Origin: Cryptomeria japonica
Lineage: Eukaryota; Streptophyta; Pinopsida; Cupressales; Cupressaceae
Assembly (NCBI RefSeq): GCF_030272615.1
Contig: NC_081405.1
Location: 470,692,008 to 470,756,007, forward strand
Direction of reading: 5' to 3'
Length of the DNA: 64,000 nucleotides
Position 1 is the stretch's first letter. Each line of letters begins with the position of its first letter. Below the pieces are notes generated by a model. That model saw nothing but the letters and a program-made list of their open reading frames with translations. It was not told where the DNA came from and searched no databases. Made by a program: the position numbers and the translations under genes. Positions 1 through 12,211 of this stretch are shown here, piece after piece.

Positions 1-514
1 TTTTTAAATTTTTAAATAAATATTCCATTTAAAAGTATTATAATTTTTTTTTCAATTATTTTTAAAAAATTTATATTATATTTTGATTAGTAATACTGTG
101 AAACTGATACTAAAGAAAAATTTGAATTTAAATAATATAGATAATGTTTTTTTTAATTGACAAATTGGTTGATGGCCAAATGCACGTCAACTTAAATGAG
201 TTTCATTCTTATTGACAAAGAATCTTACATTTGTCTGTGAGCCTAATATGCCTCTCGACATAATTAACTTTGAAATAAATAAAAGTACCCAAGATATTTT
301 ATAAATATCTATATTAATTCATTGTGGACTTTAATTTTTTTATTATATATATTTTATCTATGTTTATATTAGACATGATCTCTTGGGAAGGTCTAAAAAT
401 ATTTTAAAGTTAAACATCAAGTTTAAAGGGTTTTTTAATTTTTGTGATATATTTGGTGTTGTTGGACCCCATATGACCCCTTAGGACAACACATGAGCCA
501 TTAGGACCAAACCA
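1..514. other. AT-rich gene-less stretch
   Basis: Homopolymer-rich AT sequence with no long reading frame on either strand. I see no element ends, no gene and no clear repeat here. It leads into the telomere-like block that starts near 515. Confidence 0.5.
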
Positions 515-900
515 AATTATACCCTAAACCATATTGAAACTTAACCTTGTACCAAATTTCTCCCAAACCCTAAATCAAGTCAAACCTTAACTCTAAACAA
601 ATTTAACTCTAACCCAAACATTAAATAAAATTGAATGTTGACTATAAACCTAATCAAACCTTAAGTTAAATTGAATCATAAACATATATCAAAGTAAACC
701 CTAACCCTATGTTAAATTCAGCCCAAATATTTAACAAAATTATAATCCTAATCCTAACACTAAACCAAATTAAACCCTAACACTAAACTAAAATGAAGTC
801 TAACCCTAAACAAATGAACATAGATCCTAAACTAAATCAAACTGTAACCATATCTCACAAAATTCAACCCCAACCCTATCTCTAATTGAACTTTCACCAT
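515..900 (-). repeat. Degenerate telomere-like repeat, CCCTAA orientation
   Basis: Dozens of words such as aaccctaa, accctaacc and taaaccctaa occur close together but with many substitutions and irregular spacing. This is the C-rich strand of a telomere-type repeat. Long internal degenerate blocks of this kind are known from gymnosperm chromosomes (established knowledge). The orientation is opposite to the larger block beginning near 1255, and the stretch 901-1254 between them is plain AT-rich DNA. Confidence 0.75.
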
Positions 901-1254
901 AACTATATTTAACCACTTTTAATTGAAATTAGATTACTAAAAACTTTCTATAGAGGTAATTAATTTTTCTTTAAGAGAATAAATTTGTTTTCATTGAGTA
1001 CACATTAGTTAGTTATTCATTATACTATTCAATTAATGGTAATTGCTTTAAAAATAGATAATATTAACTAATTTTGTTGAACTTTAAAATTATACTTTCT
1101 ATCAAATTGGAACATGCATAGAGATATTATCTTAATTTAAGATAATTTGATAAAATGTAATTTCAATTCAATTTAAAATTTTAAGTTTGATGGCTATCTT
1201 CAATAACTTTCTATAAATGAAAATGCTTTTTCTTTAAAACAAAATAAATTAATG

Positions 1255-1457
1255 CTAATTAGGGTTAGAATTAAGATCAAAGGTTGGATTTTAGTTAAGG
1301 TTACCTTGTTAGTATTAAAGTTAATAATATTAGGGTCATATTTAACCTATTAGAATTAGAATATATAAAGAGATTAAATTATAATTAGGGTTAGTGTTAA
1401 GGTTAGGATAGATAAAACAAGAGTTGTGGCCTCAATCATAATTTTATATCCCTATCC
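1255..1457 (+). repeat. Degenerate telomere-like repeat, TTAGGG orientation, left part
   Basis: Words ttagggtt, gttaaggtta and taattaggg recur on the plus strand. The block is cut at 1457 by the inverted-arm element and resumes at 6651, so the two parts were one continuous block before that insertion. Confidence 0.7.
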
Positions 1458-2801
1458 TGTAATGCCCCACCAGGAAACCCCGAAGGGATTAAGCCATAAC
1501 ACAAGAATAGAGTGCAATAAATTTTTTTTTTTAAAGTTACACCACATTACGATACAACAAGATATCAAAGATTCAGATTACATAGCGGAAGACAACAACT
1601 AACACCTAAAGAGTTTCCCAACGTGATTACTTAATTTACACATTTCACTTAACACACTAATAAATCCAATAAGCTGATTATCTTAATAACGAGATAATTC
1701 TTAATTAGGATAATTTCTTTCAAAAGATGGAAATATAATTCACAAGATAAGGTTCATCCATTAAGATTTATTCATACTCTTCATTCAAGGTTTTCATTAA
1801 AATACAAGCCATACATCTAATATTCTAACACACTAGAATTTCATCATAAACATATGAGATCTTTTCAAGCATACTTAATTTCCTTAACAACGACTGAATA
1901 TATTCCATTACTCTAAGTTACATTCTTTCATATTCCAATTTATTGCATTTAAAAGACGGTTGCATACATGCATCACGATAAATCTCATCTAAACCACTTA
2001 TGCATTCGATCAAAATGGCATTCAAGAAAGAACTGCATATAAGCATTTAAAGTTAATTCCATCTTATCCACTTATACATTCTAACATAAGCTATTCCTAC
2101 ATGATAAAGTTGAATAAGGGAAACATAAGAGAATAACATCACATAACACCATAATGATCTCGGAGTTCACCCCTAAAGGGCTACATCTCCGGGTCTGCTC
2201 AACTGCAAGACCCCTCTGATAATTAATAAAGTTAGGAATACAAGAGGTTACACCATTACAATCCGACCATCAAGGCGAAACATAATCAATATACAAGCGA
2301 CCGCATCGGTCAATTAATACATAAATGATCCTTGAAAAGAAAAGGATCTAGCTGAACATAATCAAAGCTAATACAAAGGTCCATTGGAGCATCCACAAAA
2401 CTGAGTCATCACCACCCAAGGTCTAACATGAAACCGATACTCACAAGGGCACAAACAAAAGGACGACCCACCAACGTACTCCTAACAGGACAAAACAACA
2501 ACACACTAGCGAACGTAGGGACAAGTGTCATCACACAACCTGGTATGGTTGCCATGGCAGGTCTTCATAGGTTCTGGCCCCATACGCTGGGTTACCCTGA
2601 CAACCTAATCCGAACCTCCGGCCCATCCAAGCCTCATGTGGACTCACACATCCTCTCGTGAAGACAAGGATGATGGTTTGCCATTTTAGGCCTTCTCACA
2701 GCATGTCGAGTCTATGTTAGCACTCGTCCCATGTGTGAGGCACATTTATCTTACTTAGAGATTACATTCTAATCTACTGATAGGTTATCACTTATTAGAC
2801 T
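1458..2801 (+). repeat. Left inverted arm
   Basis: Pairs with 5300-6645 in reverse orientation. Homology stops abruptly after agact at 2801. A 77-codon open frame at 2428-2661 recurs almost unchanged in the other arm at 5440-5673 on the minus strand. It is a consequence of the duplication, and I do not consider it a proven gene. Confidence 0.85.
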
Positions 2802-3884
2802 AATTAATCAATATTTCTTTATGTGATTTATCGTTAATTTGAATTGCTCGAGTCAGTTTGGGAGCAAGTTCAATTAAATAGTTAATTTTAATATTAAATT
2901 TGTTATGTTTATGTTGTTGAAAAAGAAAGATTTAATTTTAATTGAAATAGAATTAATTTTATCTTCTTGGCATTTTTGAAATAGAAAGGTTAAAGTTCAG
3001 TTGAGTGAGAAAATCAATTTTAAATGGGAAAAGCAATTTAATTTGTTGATATAGTTGGGAAATAAGTATATTTTGTGATTTATTTTAAATAAAAATTTTA
3101 ATTCCAAAAAATGAAATTTTGGTCAACTCTTCCTTATAACCTAGACTTTTGGAAAATTTTGGGGGATTGATATTTTTGGAAAAATGTTTGTTGGAAAAAT
3201 ATTTTTTGGATGAAAATTTGGGGGTTTTGGAGGAGGAGAAATTTCTTGAGCCTGCAGGTTGGGCTCCTCACTAAATATTTTCCAGGATTGCTATAAGAGG
3301 TAAGATTCTGGTTTATATTTTGGTTCTTTGCTTATCAGAAATTGTTTTGGATTTTGAAGAAATCTGTTTGTGGAGATTAAAAATAAATAAAAATCTCAGC
3401 TATTGGGGAAAAATGATACAGTTGTGATTGTAATTCCAATCCAATCCCTTCTTGTTCTATTTCCATTTCAATTCTGGATTATGGTTGCTCTGGTTGTTTT
3501 TTTTTAAATTCAAAGATAAACTTGAGATTGGCTATTCTTCAATGAAATTTGTTAAAATTCTAAGTTAATGCTTTCACATTCAAGTTTTTATCAGAGATAT
3601 CTGCCTGTTGGTTGATATATGAATGTTAATCAATCTTATTTGGCCAATATGCTGTTGGTTTTGGAGAAATTTTCCCCTTTCCTGATCTGGGTATTTTAAA
3701 ATTGCAAATGGGAGAATAAAATTTAAAAAAAAAAATTATTTATTTCAGTCTCTGTGAGACTGTGTTTTTTTTTTTTTGCTGTGTATGAAATTCTTTTCTA
3801 ATAGCAATTTTTTAAAAAATATAAAATATTATTATAATAAAAAATTAACGTGTTGCGTTGTTTTTGTATTGGCGAATTTGGGAG

Positions 3885-4095
3885 GGGACGGCAGGTGCCA
3901 AGGCCCTCGACCCATGGTTGGGGAGAGCCAAGGCTTCCCCAAACCATGGGGAGAGGCCTGCGGTGAGGCCATGCCGCGCTCTCCACGCAGCCTAGGCTGG
4001 GTGGAGACCATGTCATGGTCTCCCCAGCCCTTCCTGTGGGGAAAGGGAGGCCCGCATGGGAGAAGCCCACGTGGTCCCCACGTGGGTCTGCCCTT
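3885..4095. other. GC-rich island inside the inverted-arm element
   Basis: About 210 bases of strongly GC-rich sequence in an otherwise AT-rich interior. It contains repeated ccatgg and tcccca/tgggga words and the near-palindrome cacgtggtccccacgtg at about 4069-4085. Overlapping open frames exist on both strands (3776-4105 and 3798-4124), which usually reflects GC-rich composition. Similar GC islands sit inside long plant LTRs. Function unknown. Confidence 0.5.
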
Positions 4096-5299
4096 GGGGT
4101 TTTAAAAAATATAAAGTATTTCATTTTTTTTAATTATTTTTTAATTATTTAAAAATAAATAAATAAATAAATTTATTAAATTAAAAGTATTTTTCTTTAA
4201 AATAAAGTTTTCAATTAATTATTAATTATTATATATATATTATTAATGGAAATTAATATATATATATATATATATAAAAACTAATCGATATTTAATTTGA
4301 AATTTGTGCAATGCATTAATTATTAGTAAAATATATTTTATTAATAAAGATTAATAATTATATATTAACTAATAATTAACTGGGTTATTGTGCACTTTTA
4401 GTTATTAATTGTGTATATTTTATTTATCGTGGATTGATAAATATACTCATTAATTAATAGTTAATTTTGGATTCTTCTATACGTGCGTAAGGAAGTAATA
4501 TTTGGATTTTGGAAATGATTAGCTACATTTGGATTTCCTTATATATTTATATTTCCGTGATCCGTATAGTGCAACTGGGCTTGGAAAATATGAAACTGTA
4601 GAGGTTGGTTTTGAACTAGTATGTCAATGATGTTTTAATTGGAGATTAAATATCTTATTTAATTGGTTAATGGTTGTCTGAGTTTTATTAATGTGAATTT
4701 GGTTTAAGAACTCATTATGGCTTAATATGTATGTTCGATGCAATGAACCTTAGAGAGTTAGAAAACCAAGAACAACCTGTATCTAAATGAAGTAGATAAC
4801 TGCAATCTCTTATAGATCATGTAGTAAAACTTGATCGACTTTTAATGTTTAGATCCATTCGGAAAAGATTGTATCTGCTGAATATTACCTATGCGAGTTT
4901 AATTTCTATATTCGCTTTTGCTTATGTAATGGCAAGTCGTGCTTGTTTGATAGCTCCCTATCGTATGGATTTACTTGGGGTACCTGTTTCAGTCCTCGGT
5001 TCCGAGTTGACTGTTGTTTTGTGGTAGTGTCGTATTTGGTCATATCCTCTGTGTGGGTGTCGAATGATGATTTGTGGTTGACCATAGTTGGTCGGGCCTC
5101 TCGTTAGAGTATCGTCAGTAGTGTACCTCTTTGAGTCATGTTTGACTAGATGGTTGTTTCCTCCTTGAACTCCATTCGTCTGACCATGTGTATTCCTTGG
5201 GTTTTGAGTTCGTCCGAGTTTAGTCTAGTGTCGTATGGGAAAGTGGCTTTCGATTGGGGGCCGCGCCCAAAGTGGCTGCTAGGTAACCCATCAAAAGTG

Positions 5300-6645
5300 A
5301 GTCTAATAAGTGATAACCTATCAGTAGATTAGAATGTAATCTCTAAGTAAGATAAATGTGCCTCACACATGGGACAAGTGCTAACATAGACTCGACATGC
5401 TATGAGAAGGCCTGAAATGGCAAACCATCATCCTTATCTTCACGAGAGGATGTGTGGGTCCACATGAGGCTTGGATGGGCCGGAGGTTCGGATTAGGTTG
5501 TCAGGGTAACCTAGCGTATGGGGCCGGAACCTATGAAGACCTGCCATGGAAACCAGACCAGGTTGTGTGATGACACTTGTCCCTACGTTCGCTAGTGTGT
5601 TGTTGTTTTGTCCTGTTAGGAGTACGTTGGTGGGTCGTCCTTTTGTCTGTGCCCTTGTGAGTATCGGTTTCATGTTAGACCTTGGGTGGTGATGACTCAG
5701 TTTTGTGGATGCTCCAATGGACCTTTGTATTAGCTTTGATTATGTTCAGTTGGATCCTTTTCTTTTCAGGGATCGTTTATGTATTAATTGACCGATGCGG
5801 TCGCTTGTATATTGATTATGTTTCGCCTTGATGGCCGGATTGTAATGGTGTAACCTCTTGTATTCCTAACTTTATTAATTATCAGAGGGGTCTTGCAGTT
5901 GAGCAGACCCAGAGATGTAGCCCTTTAGGGGTGAACTCCGAGATCATTATGGTGTTATGTGATGTTATTCTCTTATGTTTCCCTTATTCAACTTTATCAT
6001 GTAGGAATAGCTTATGTTAGAATGTATAAGTGGATAAGATGGAATTAACTTTAAATGTTTATATGCAGTTCTTTCTTGAATGTCATTTTGATCGAATGCA
6101 TAAGTGGTTTAGATGAGATTTATCGTAGATGCATGTATGCAATCGTCTTTTAAATGCAATAAATTGGAATATGAAAGAATGTAACTTAGAGTAATGGAAT
6201 ATATTCAGTCGTTGTTAAGGAAATTAAGTATGCTTGAAAAGATCTCATATGTTTATGATGAAATTCTAGTGTGTTAGAATATTAGATGTATGGCTTGTAT
6301 TTTAATGAAAACCTTGAATGAAGAGTATGAATAAATCTTAATGGATGAACCTTATCTTGTGAATTATATTTCCATCTTTTGAAAGAAATTATCCTGATTA
6401 AGAATTATCTCGTTATTAAGATAATCAGCTTATTGGATTTATTAGTGTGTTAAGTGAAATGTGTAAATTAAGTAATCATGTTGGGAAACTCTTTAGGTGT
6501 TAGTTGTTGTCTTCCGCTATGTAATCTGAATCTTTGATATCTTGTTGTATCTTAATGTGGTGTAACTTTAAAAAAAATAAAATTATTGCACTCTATTCTT
6601 GTGTTATGGCTTAATCCCTTCGGGGTTTCCTGGTGGGGCATTACA
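5300..6645 (-). repeat. Right inverted arm
   Basis: Reverse-complement copy of 1458-2801. Differences are a handful of substitutions and a small length change in the T/A run near 6570. The outer end matches the left end base for base over the first 50 or so positions. The high identity points to a recent origin of the inverted pair, or to gene conversion between the arms. Confidence 0.85.
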
Positions 6646-6650
6646 TATCC

Positions 6651-8290
6651 TAACACTAACTCCAACCCTCATTATTTTAAAGTCTTGCATGTGTTGGGTT
6701 AGGATTATAGTTTGAGTTAAATTAGGGTTAGGGTTTATGTTAGAGATAGAGTTTAATTACGGGTTTTGATTAAGCTTATGGTTAGTGTTGAGGTGGTGTT
6801 GAGATAGTGTTAGAGTTCTAGGATAAATCTTGAGGTTAAGGTCAAGGTTGTGGTTGGGGTTGGGGTTTAATTAGGGTTAGGGTCATAGTTTATTAGGGCC
6901 AATATTAAGATTCTAGGAGAAAGCTTAGGTCAGGGTTAAGTTTAGGCTTGGGGTTGATGTGATGGTTCATTAGAGTTAAGGTTAAAGTTAGGGTTCAATT
7001 AGGGTTATGGTTAGAAATACATTTGTTAAAATTTCTATAATCAATGCCTTTCATCATTAGGTTAGGGTTAGGGTTAGTGTTAAAGTTATAATAAACTTTG
7101 GTATCAAGGTTACGATTAGAATTAAGGTTGCACTAGGGTTTAGGTTCAAGTTCAATTAAGATTAAAACTAGAATAGGGATTGCCATTACAATTAGGGTTA
7201 ATGTTATGGTTAAGGTTAGGTTAGAATAGGATTAAATTGGATTAGGTATCAATTAGGATTAAATAGAAGAAATCTTTGACTTAGGGTTAGGGTTATATTA
7301 TGAATAAGTTTCGATAGCATTAGGGTTAATATTAGATTAGGGTTACCTTTAAGGTTAGGATTAAATAAAGATTAAGGTTAATGTTAGATTAGGACTCAAT
7401 AAGGGAAAAATATTTTATTTATGATAAGGTTTGAATTAGGGTTATGGTTAGGTTTTAATTTGGGCTATAGCTAAAATTAGAGTTAGGGTTAAATTGGGGT
7501 TATATTAATTTCAAGCTAGGGTTTAAACAATGTTAGCATTAGGGTTAGATTCAATGTTAGACTAGGGTTAAAGTTAGGGTTAGAATAAGAATTAGAGATA
7601 GGATTTAGATTATGGTTAAATTAGGACAAGGTTTCAATGGGTTAGGGCTAAGATTAAGGTTAGTGTTCAACTTGAATTGTGGCTTAATAAGTGTTAAAGT
7701 TAGGATTCATTTAAATTAGGATTAACATTCAATTAAGGTTATCAATACAATTTATTTATGGTTAGGGTTTACTTAATTTTAGAGTTAGGGCTATGATTCA
7801 ATTAAGTTGGGATTTAGTTAAGGTTAGGGTAAAATTATGGTTAGGGTTCAAAAAGAGTTGACGTTATAGTTCAATTATGGTTAAGGTTAGAATTAGAATT
7901 AGAAATAAGAGATTCAATTATGGTTAGGATTCAATCAAGGTTTTAAGAGAAATCTTCAAGTTAGGGTTAGGGTTCAAATATGGTTAGGATTAAGTTTTAA
8001 TTATGATAATGGTTTGGATATTATTAGGGTTAATATTAGGGTAGTAAGGCTGGAGTTAGGGTTAATGTTAGATTAGGGTTTGGTAAGAGTTAGCTTTAGA
8101 GCTCAATTAGGGTAGAGAAAAATTATGGTTATAAGAACAATATGCGACTTAGGGTTAATATATGGTTAGGTTTTGAATAGGGTTAGTGTCTAGATTCAAT
8201 TGCTAGGGTTAGATTTAATATTAGATAAGGGTTAAGGTCAGGGTTATGCTTAGAATTGGATATATGATTAGGGTTAGGTTTCAATATATA
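6651..8290 (+). repeat. Degenerate telomere-like repeat, TTAGGG orientation, main block
   Basis: About 1.6 kb in which ttaggg, gttagggtta, ttaaggtta and similar words dominate. The longest clean runs (for example 7058-7077 and 7961-7974) have a 6-base TTAGGG period, not the 7-base TTTAGGG usual in plants, although isolated gggttta words also occur. Spacing is irregular, so the array is old. There is no open frame of note. Confidence 0.8.
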
Positions 8291-10440
8291 TCACATATAT
8301 TAAACCTAATATTTTTATATAAGTAGGTCATAGTAAATCAAATGTTAAATATTTGAATTTTGAATTTTCCTTCAAGAAGGCTAAGTGATTTATTAAACCA
8401 TTCAATGCCAATTTTATTACAATCAACTCTTTACTATTATTTATGAATGCTAAATATTTTTAAATTTGGTCTCTCTCAGCTTACTTTACTTGGATTTTTT
8501 AAAATATAGATATGCTAGTTTTATTAGTACTTGTCGTTAGGCTAGTACTATTGCAATCCATTGCACTCAATTTTGGTTAAGTCATTATTCTTCAATTGCT
8601 TTTCCACCAATTAGAATTGTGAATTTTTTTGCAATTTTTAAAAAGTTAAGATGCATGATTTCTAAGTTTCTAAATTAGAGAAATTATTTTTTCCCAATAT
8701 AATTGGCTAAAAAATGTACATCTTATTAGCGGATTTCATGAATCCACTATCTAAACATGATTTTTTTAGTCAAATTTTTAGGTACATAATCTTTTGTACG
8801 TTTAAATTTTTTATGTTTGAGAAGGATAAATTATGTACAATTTGCAACAAAGAGACAAAACCTTCTTTCTTCAATATAATAGTTATATTATTGAAAATAT
8901 AATATTACATCTAAAGATTATCATTCTAACCCTAATATTACATCTAAAGATTATCATTTTAACCCTAGTATATTATTTACCCAAGTCAATAATATTAAAG
9001 TCATTGTTATCTTTTCAAATTTATTTTACATATTCAATAAACAAATATTTAACAAATTATTTAGAATCTATATCTACATTTATAAAAGTTTAAATCTATA
9101 TCTACATTTATAAAAGTTTAATATTATATAAATAAATAAATATAATATAAAAAATATAAATTAACAATATTATTTTAGTTATTCTCATACAATTTAATAA
9201 TATAAAACTTTGATAATAAAATAATGTTATTAATAATATAATACTAATATTTATAATAATAAATAAATAAATAACATAATAATATAATACTAATGTTAAT
9301 TAATTCTATTACAATATTAAATCGGCAAATATTGGCTACTAGTGGCACTTGTTATTCTATCAATGAGATGATCAAAATTAAATTGTATTTGCTCAATTTA
9401 GATTTAAAAGATAAATGATATATAAATTATAAATTATCATTATAATGATATAAAATTAATTTTAATAATAATTATTAAATTTAATTTAAAAAATATTGTA
9501 ATAATAAGAATTCATATTACATACACATTTTTAAGGTGGTGAGAAATTTCAAACTAAAGATAAATAATTAAACGTGTAATGGCTAGTACATACCTTTTAT
9601 AAATATATATTTTTAAATTAATAAAATATTTGTAACAACATTATCTAAACTAATTTTTTAATATCAATTTAGAAATTTCTTTTAATTGTAATATTTTTTT
9701 TTTTTATTGTACATAAACTTTAAAAGTATTCAATCTTATCATAATTTAACATATTATATAAAAACATATTATACATTTGCACCATCTTATAAAAAATATA
9801 GTAATTACAAACATGCTAATACATTTTAAGTAATAATGATTTATAAAGATCACTTAATTTATTTTATGCCACCATTAAATTTAAATTTAAATTGATTACA
9901 AATTATTTAGAAATATTTATAATAATTACAATTATATATTATGTTGTAATTACATTTATTATTAATAATTATAATTAGGATTAAAATTAGACTTGTAACA
10001 AGAGTTACTGTTAGAATAAGGGTTAGCACCAAAGGTTATAATTGAGGTTATAATTAGACTAGCTATAGATTGAAGCTAAAGATAGGATTACGATTGTATT
10101 TAATGTTATAACCAGGTTAAATATTAGGGTTACAATGCAAAAAAATGTTAATTTTAGAATTAGGTTTATGGTTACAACTAAAATTTGAACTAGGCTAAAC
10201 TTAGATAAGGATTAAGGTTGTTAAATTTAGAATTAAAGTTATAGAGATGAGTGTATTATATAATTATATGATGTTAGAGTTTGAACGTATTAATTATTAT
10301 TTTAAAAATTAGAATAATTATGCAATTATAAATGTTTAATCAATAAAACACCTTCAACTTTAAATATCAATTTGTTCATTACAATTATGGGCACTCTCAT
10401 CTTTTGTGATGTTGGAGGAACACGACCAAGATCTATAAGT
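8291..10440. other. AT-rich gene-less stretch with small duplications
   Basis: Very AT-rich. A 33-bp unit is duplicated in tandem at 8901-8966 and a 28-bp unit at 9065-9120. A patch at about 9980-10240 again resembles the TTAGGG-type block, more decayed. Short open frames at 8714-9093 arise from the duplications and from low GC, and I see no gene in them. Confidence 0.55.
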
Positions 10441-10445
10441 AATGC

Positions 10446-10565
10446 GATTTTTTGGAACCAATTTAGCGGCAGCCGTTCACCAAGCCCCCCATAAATAATG
10501 CGAAAATCGTGATTTTTTAGAACCAATTTAATCGTTCATTAATAGCACCAAGCCCCCATAAATAT
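10446..10565 (+). repeat. Imperfect tandem duplication
   Basis: Two copies of a unit of about 55-60 bp, each containing gattttttrgaaccaattta and ending in caccaagcccc(c)cataaata. The copies differ by substitutions and small indels. They lie between the AT-rich block and the 3' side of the small membrane-protein gene. Confidence 0.55.
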
Positions 10566-10911
10566 TAATATTTTAACTTTAAGATAAAAAACTAAATTAA
10601 AAAGATTAAATATGATAAACAACAACTGCCTCTCAACATTAACAAACATGCTTTCTAATATTCAGATGAACATTTCCAATCAAAATTCAGCTTGAAACCT
10701 CCTGCCGCCGTGAAACAGGTCAAACATTTCCATAGAGAAATTCAATACTTTTAGTTATTTTGCATAGAATTATGTTTACATGGAATTCAAGAAATCAATT
10801 TGGAAGGCAAATCCTTGAGAAGCATGAAAAAAAATGTACAATTACAAGAACTTATTCTGCAAATCTCCCAACATTTCTCTACTTTTGCATTCCACAAGGA
10901 AGGCAATCATC

Positions 10912-11199
10912 TCAAGCAGGCTTGGCAACTGGAATTTCTTCATCTGCGTGTAGATCTCCATCGAGGCAAGCAGAACAAGTTTTTTCCATCCACCCAACAC
11001 AGTCATATTTGCTATTGGCACTCAACAAACGCGCTGCACAGATTCTGCCCGCCACACAGGCCAGAACTCCCAAGATGGTTATGACTGACAGAACTGCCAA
11101 AACAGGGCCAACAGACCCATTTGAATGAGATCCGCTGCCTTGACTGGAAGCTGCATTTTCATACACCAATGCAGGTTGCTGTTCAACTGGCATTGCCAT
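10912..11199 (-). CDS. Small single-pass membrane protein, 95 codons
   Basis: Uninterrupted frame of 95 codons. The first ATG lies in ggccATGgc, a favourable plant start context, and a second ATG follows two codons later. Residues 1-30 are polar and Ser/Gly-rich; about 30-53 form one strongly hydrophobic helix starting GPVLAVLSVITILGV and running through a second hydrophobic part to a basic residue. Residues 54-95 hold Cys pairs (WMEKTCSACLDGD) and an acidic then Pro/Ala tail. This layout matches a family of plant proteins of about 100 residues with GPVIAVL...G.ICSGR...W.E.KCSSCIDG, of unknown function (recognised from memory). The ORF is intact although surrounded by transposons. No intron is needed. 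Whether it is transcribed cannot be told from sequence. Confidence 0.7.
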   Translation of the reverse strand: MAMPVEQQPALVYENAASSQGSGSHSNGSVGPVLAVLSVITILGVLACVAGRICAARLLSANSKYDCVGWMEKTCSACLDGDLHADEEIPVAKPA

Positions 11200-11240
11200 G
11201 GCCTTTTTTCAGTTCTTCTGTCAAAATTCTTCGCTGCTTC

Positions 11241-11250
11241 ACATTATATG
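11241..11250 (-). promoter_or_regulatory. Possible TATA box for the 95-codon gene
   Basis: Minus-strand catataatgt lies about 42-51 bases before the start codon. If used, the 5' leader would be very short, so this is only a weak candidate. Confidence 0.2.
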
Positions 11251-11748
11251 AGGAAAATTGAAGTGATTGATGGTAATGCTAAATCCCGATTTGAGATATG
11301 CTTAGATCCGTATGGAAGTCGGCAGCTTCTTTTGGCTTTTACCCACGCCTGTGCTGAACAACCCAACTGTGGCCGAAAGAGAAAGGGAAGCAGATTTCTG
11401 GCCCTCGAAGCAAAGTGGGTTTCAAGGAATACAGAGCTTATTCAATACAAAAGTCACAGACAGAATAATTTGGGAACTGAAAAATGAAGGCAAAGGTACT
11501 GCTGTCCACCTCATTCGTACTTCTTTTGCTTAAAGCTCAATGATTCCATGGATTTCTTTATGGGATTTTGTTTAAGGGTCAGTCTTTGGGTCTGAACCGT
11601 TCTTTTCCTCAATATTCCTGGATGATATTGTAATGATGGAATTGGGGTTTTCTCTTACTCCCAAGATGAGGTTATGACTTTCATTTTGAAGGATTCTTAC
11701 TTTTTGTTATTTTGAATGTTTTCAATGTGATAATGTTATTTTTTTCTT
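11251..11748. other. Upstream flank of the small gene, nothing recognised
   Basis: Higher GC than the surroundings up to about 11540, then AT-rich. Short frames on the plus strand at 11125-11533 overlap the gene's start region and look like shadows of it and its promoter side. I recognise no element here. Confidence 0.4.
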
Positions 11749-12211
11749 GGAAGAGTTTATTGATAAGCTTAATTTAAAGTCATTTTCTTATGTTCTTAAG
11801 AAATAGATCACGAGTTCAAATATCACAGCGTATGCCTCGTTTGTAGCACACTTAGTCCCATGTAGACCCATATACAGATCAACATAGTGAATTATAAAAA
11901 AATATTTCTTTCTTTCTTTTTATATGATCATAGGGTCACATCTTTTATACCTTATTTTAGATACTTGATACAACTGGATCTATATATTGATACCTTGATT
12001 CATGATTATGCTAGTAGATTAGTGTTTTCATATATTGGATGGTAATAGTCATTGATTGTTACATTTAGTTATATTACATTTAGATGTGTAAGTAAATTGT
12101 AAATATACTTATATATGACCTCTAAGTCTTATTGATGGATGTTGTTGAATGTGATTATGCTTGTGGTTTGAATAATAAATGTCAATTGGATATTTTGTGG
12201 GACATAGTCCT
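11749..12211 (+). repeat. Tandem duplication, copy 1
   Basis: The sequence from gaagagttt (about 11749) to gacctctaagtct (about 12130) recurs in the same order starting at about 12212. The second copy is interrupted by the copia element and continues at 24534-24849. Shared landmarks include tagcacac/tagcacag, atatttctttctttc, tttatacctta, gataccttgattcatga and acatttagatgtgtaag. A tRNA-B-box-like word, cacgagttcaaat / cacaagttcaaat, lies near the start of each copy, so a SINE-like origin of the first part is possible. Confidence 0.6.

Larger units (their letters stand above)
1458..6645. mobile_element. Inverted-arm element, 5.19 kb, 1.34-kb terminal inverted repeats
   Basis: The left end begins tgtaatgccccacc and the right end is its exact reverse complement, ggtggggcattaca. 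The complementarity continues inward for about 1.34 kb (1458-2801 against 5300-6645) with only scattered mismatches. The 5 bases tatcc flank both sides (1453-1457 and 6646-6650), a target-site duplication. TG...CA ends and a 5-bp duplication are what an LTR-retrotransposon integrase makes, but LTRs are direct repeats and these arms are inverted. Mutator-type elements give 9-bp duplications, which is not seen. The inner 2.5 kb has no long ORF and no transposase. It could be a rearranged LTR or an unclassified non-autonomous element. The boundaries are certain; the class is not. Confidence 0.8.

Noticed and set aside
3776..4124. Overlapping 109- and 108-codon ORFs on opposite strands
   Set aside because: Open frames on both strands of a GC-rich island reflect composition; no recognisable domain.
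2428..5673. Two 77-codon ORFs (2428-2661 plus, 5440-5673 minus) as genes
   Set aside because: They are the same sequence duplicated by the inverted arms; no domain and no independent sign of coding.
1458..6645. Mutator-type element with long TIRs
   Set aside because: The 9 bases outside each end do not match (tccctatcc against tatcctaac); only the 5-base tatcc duplication is present.
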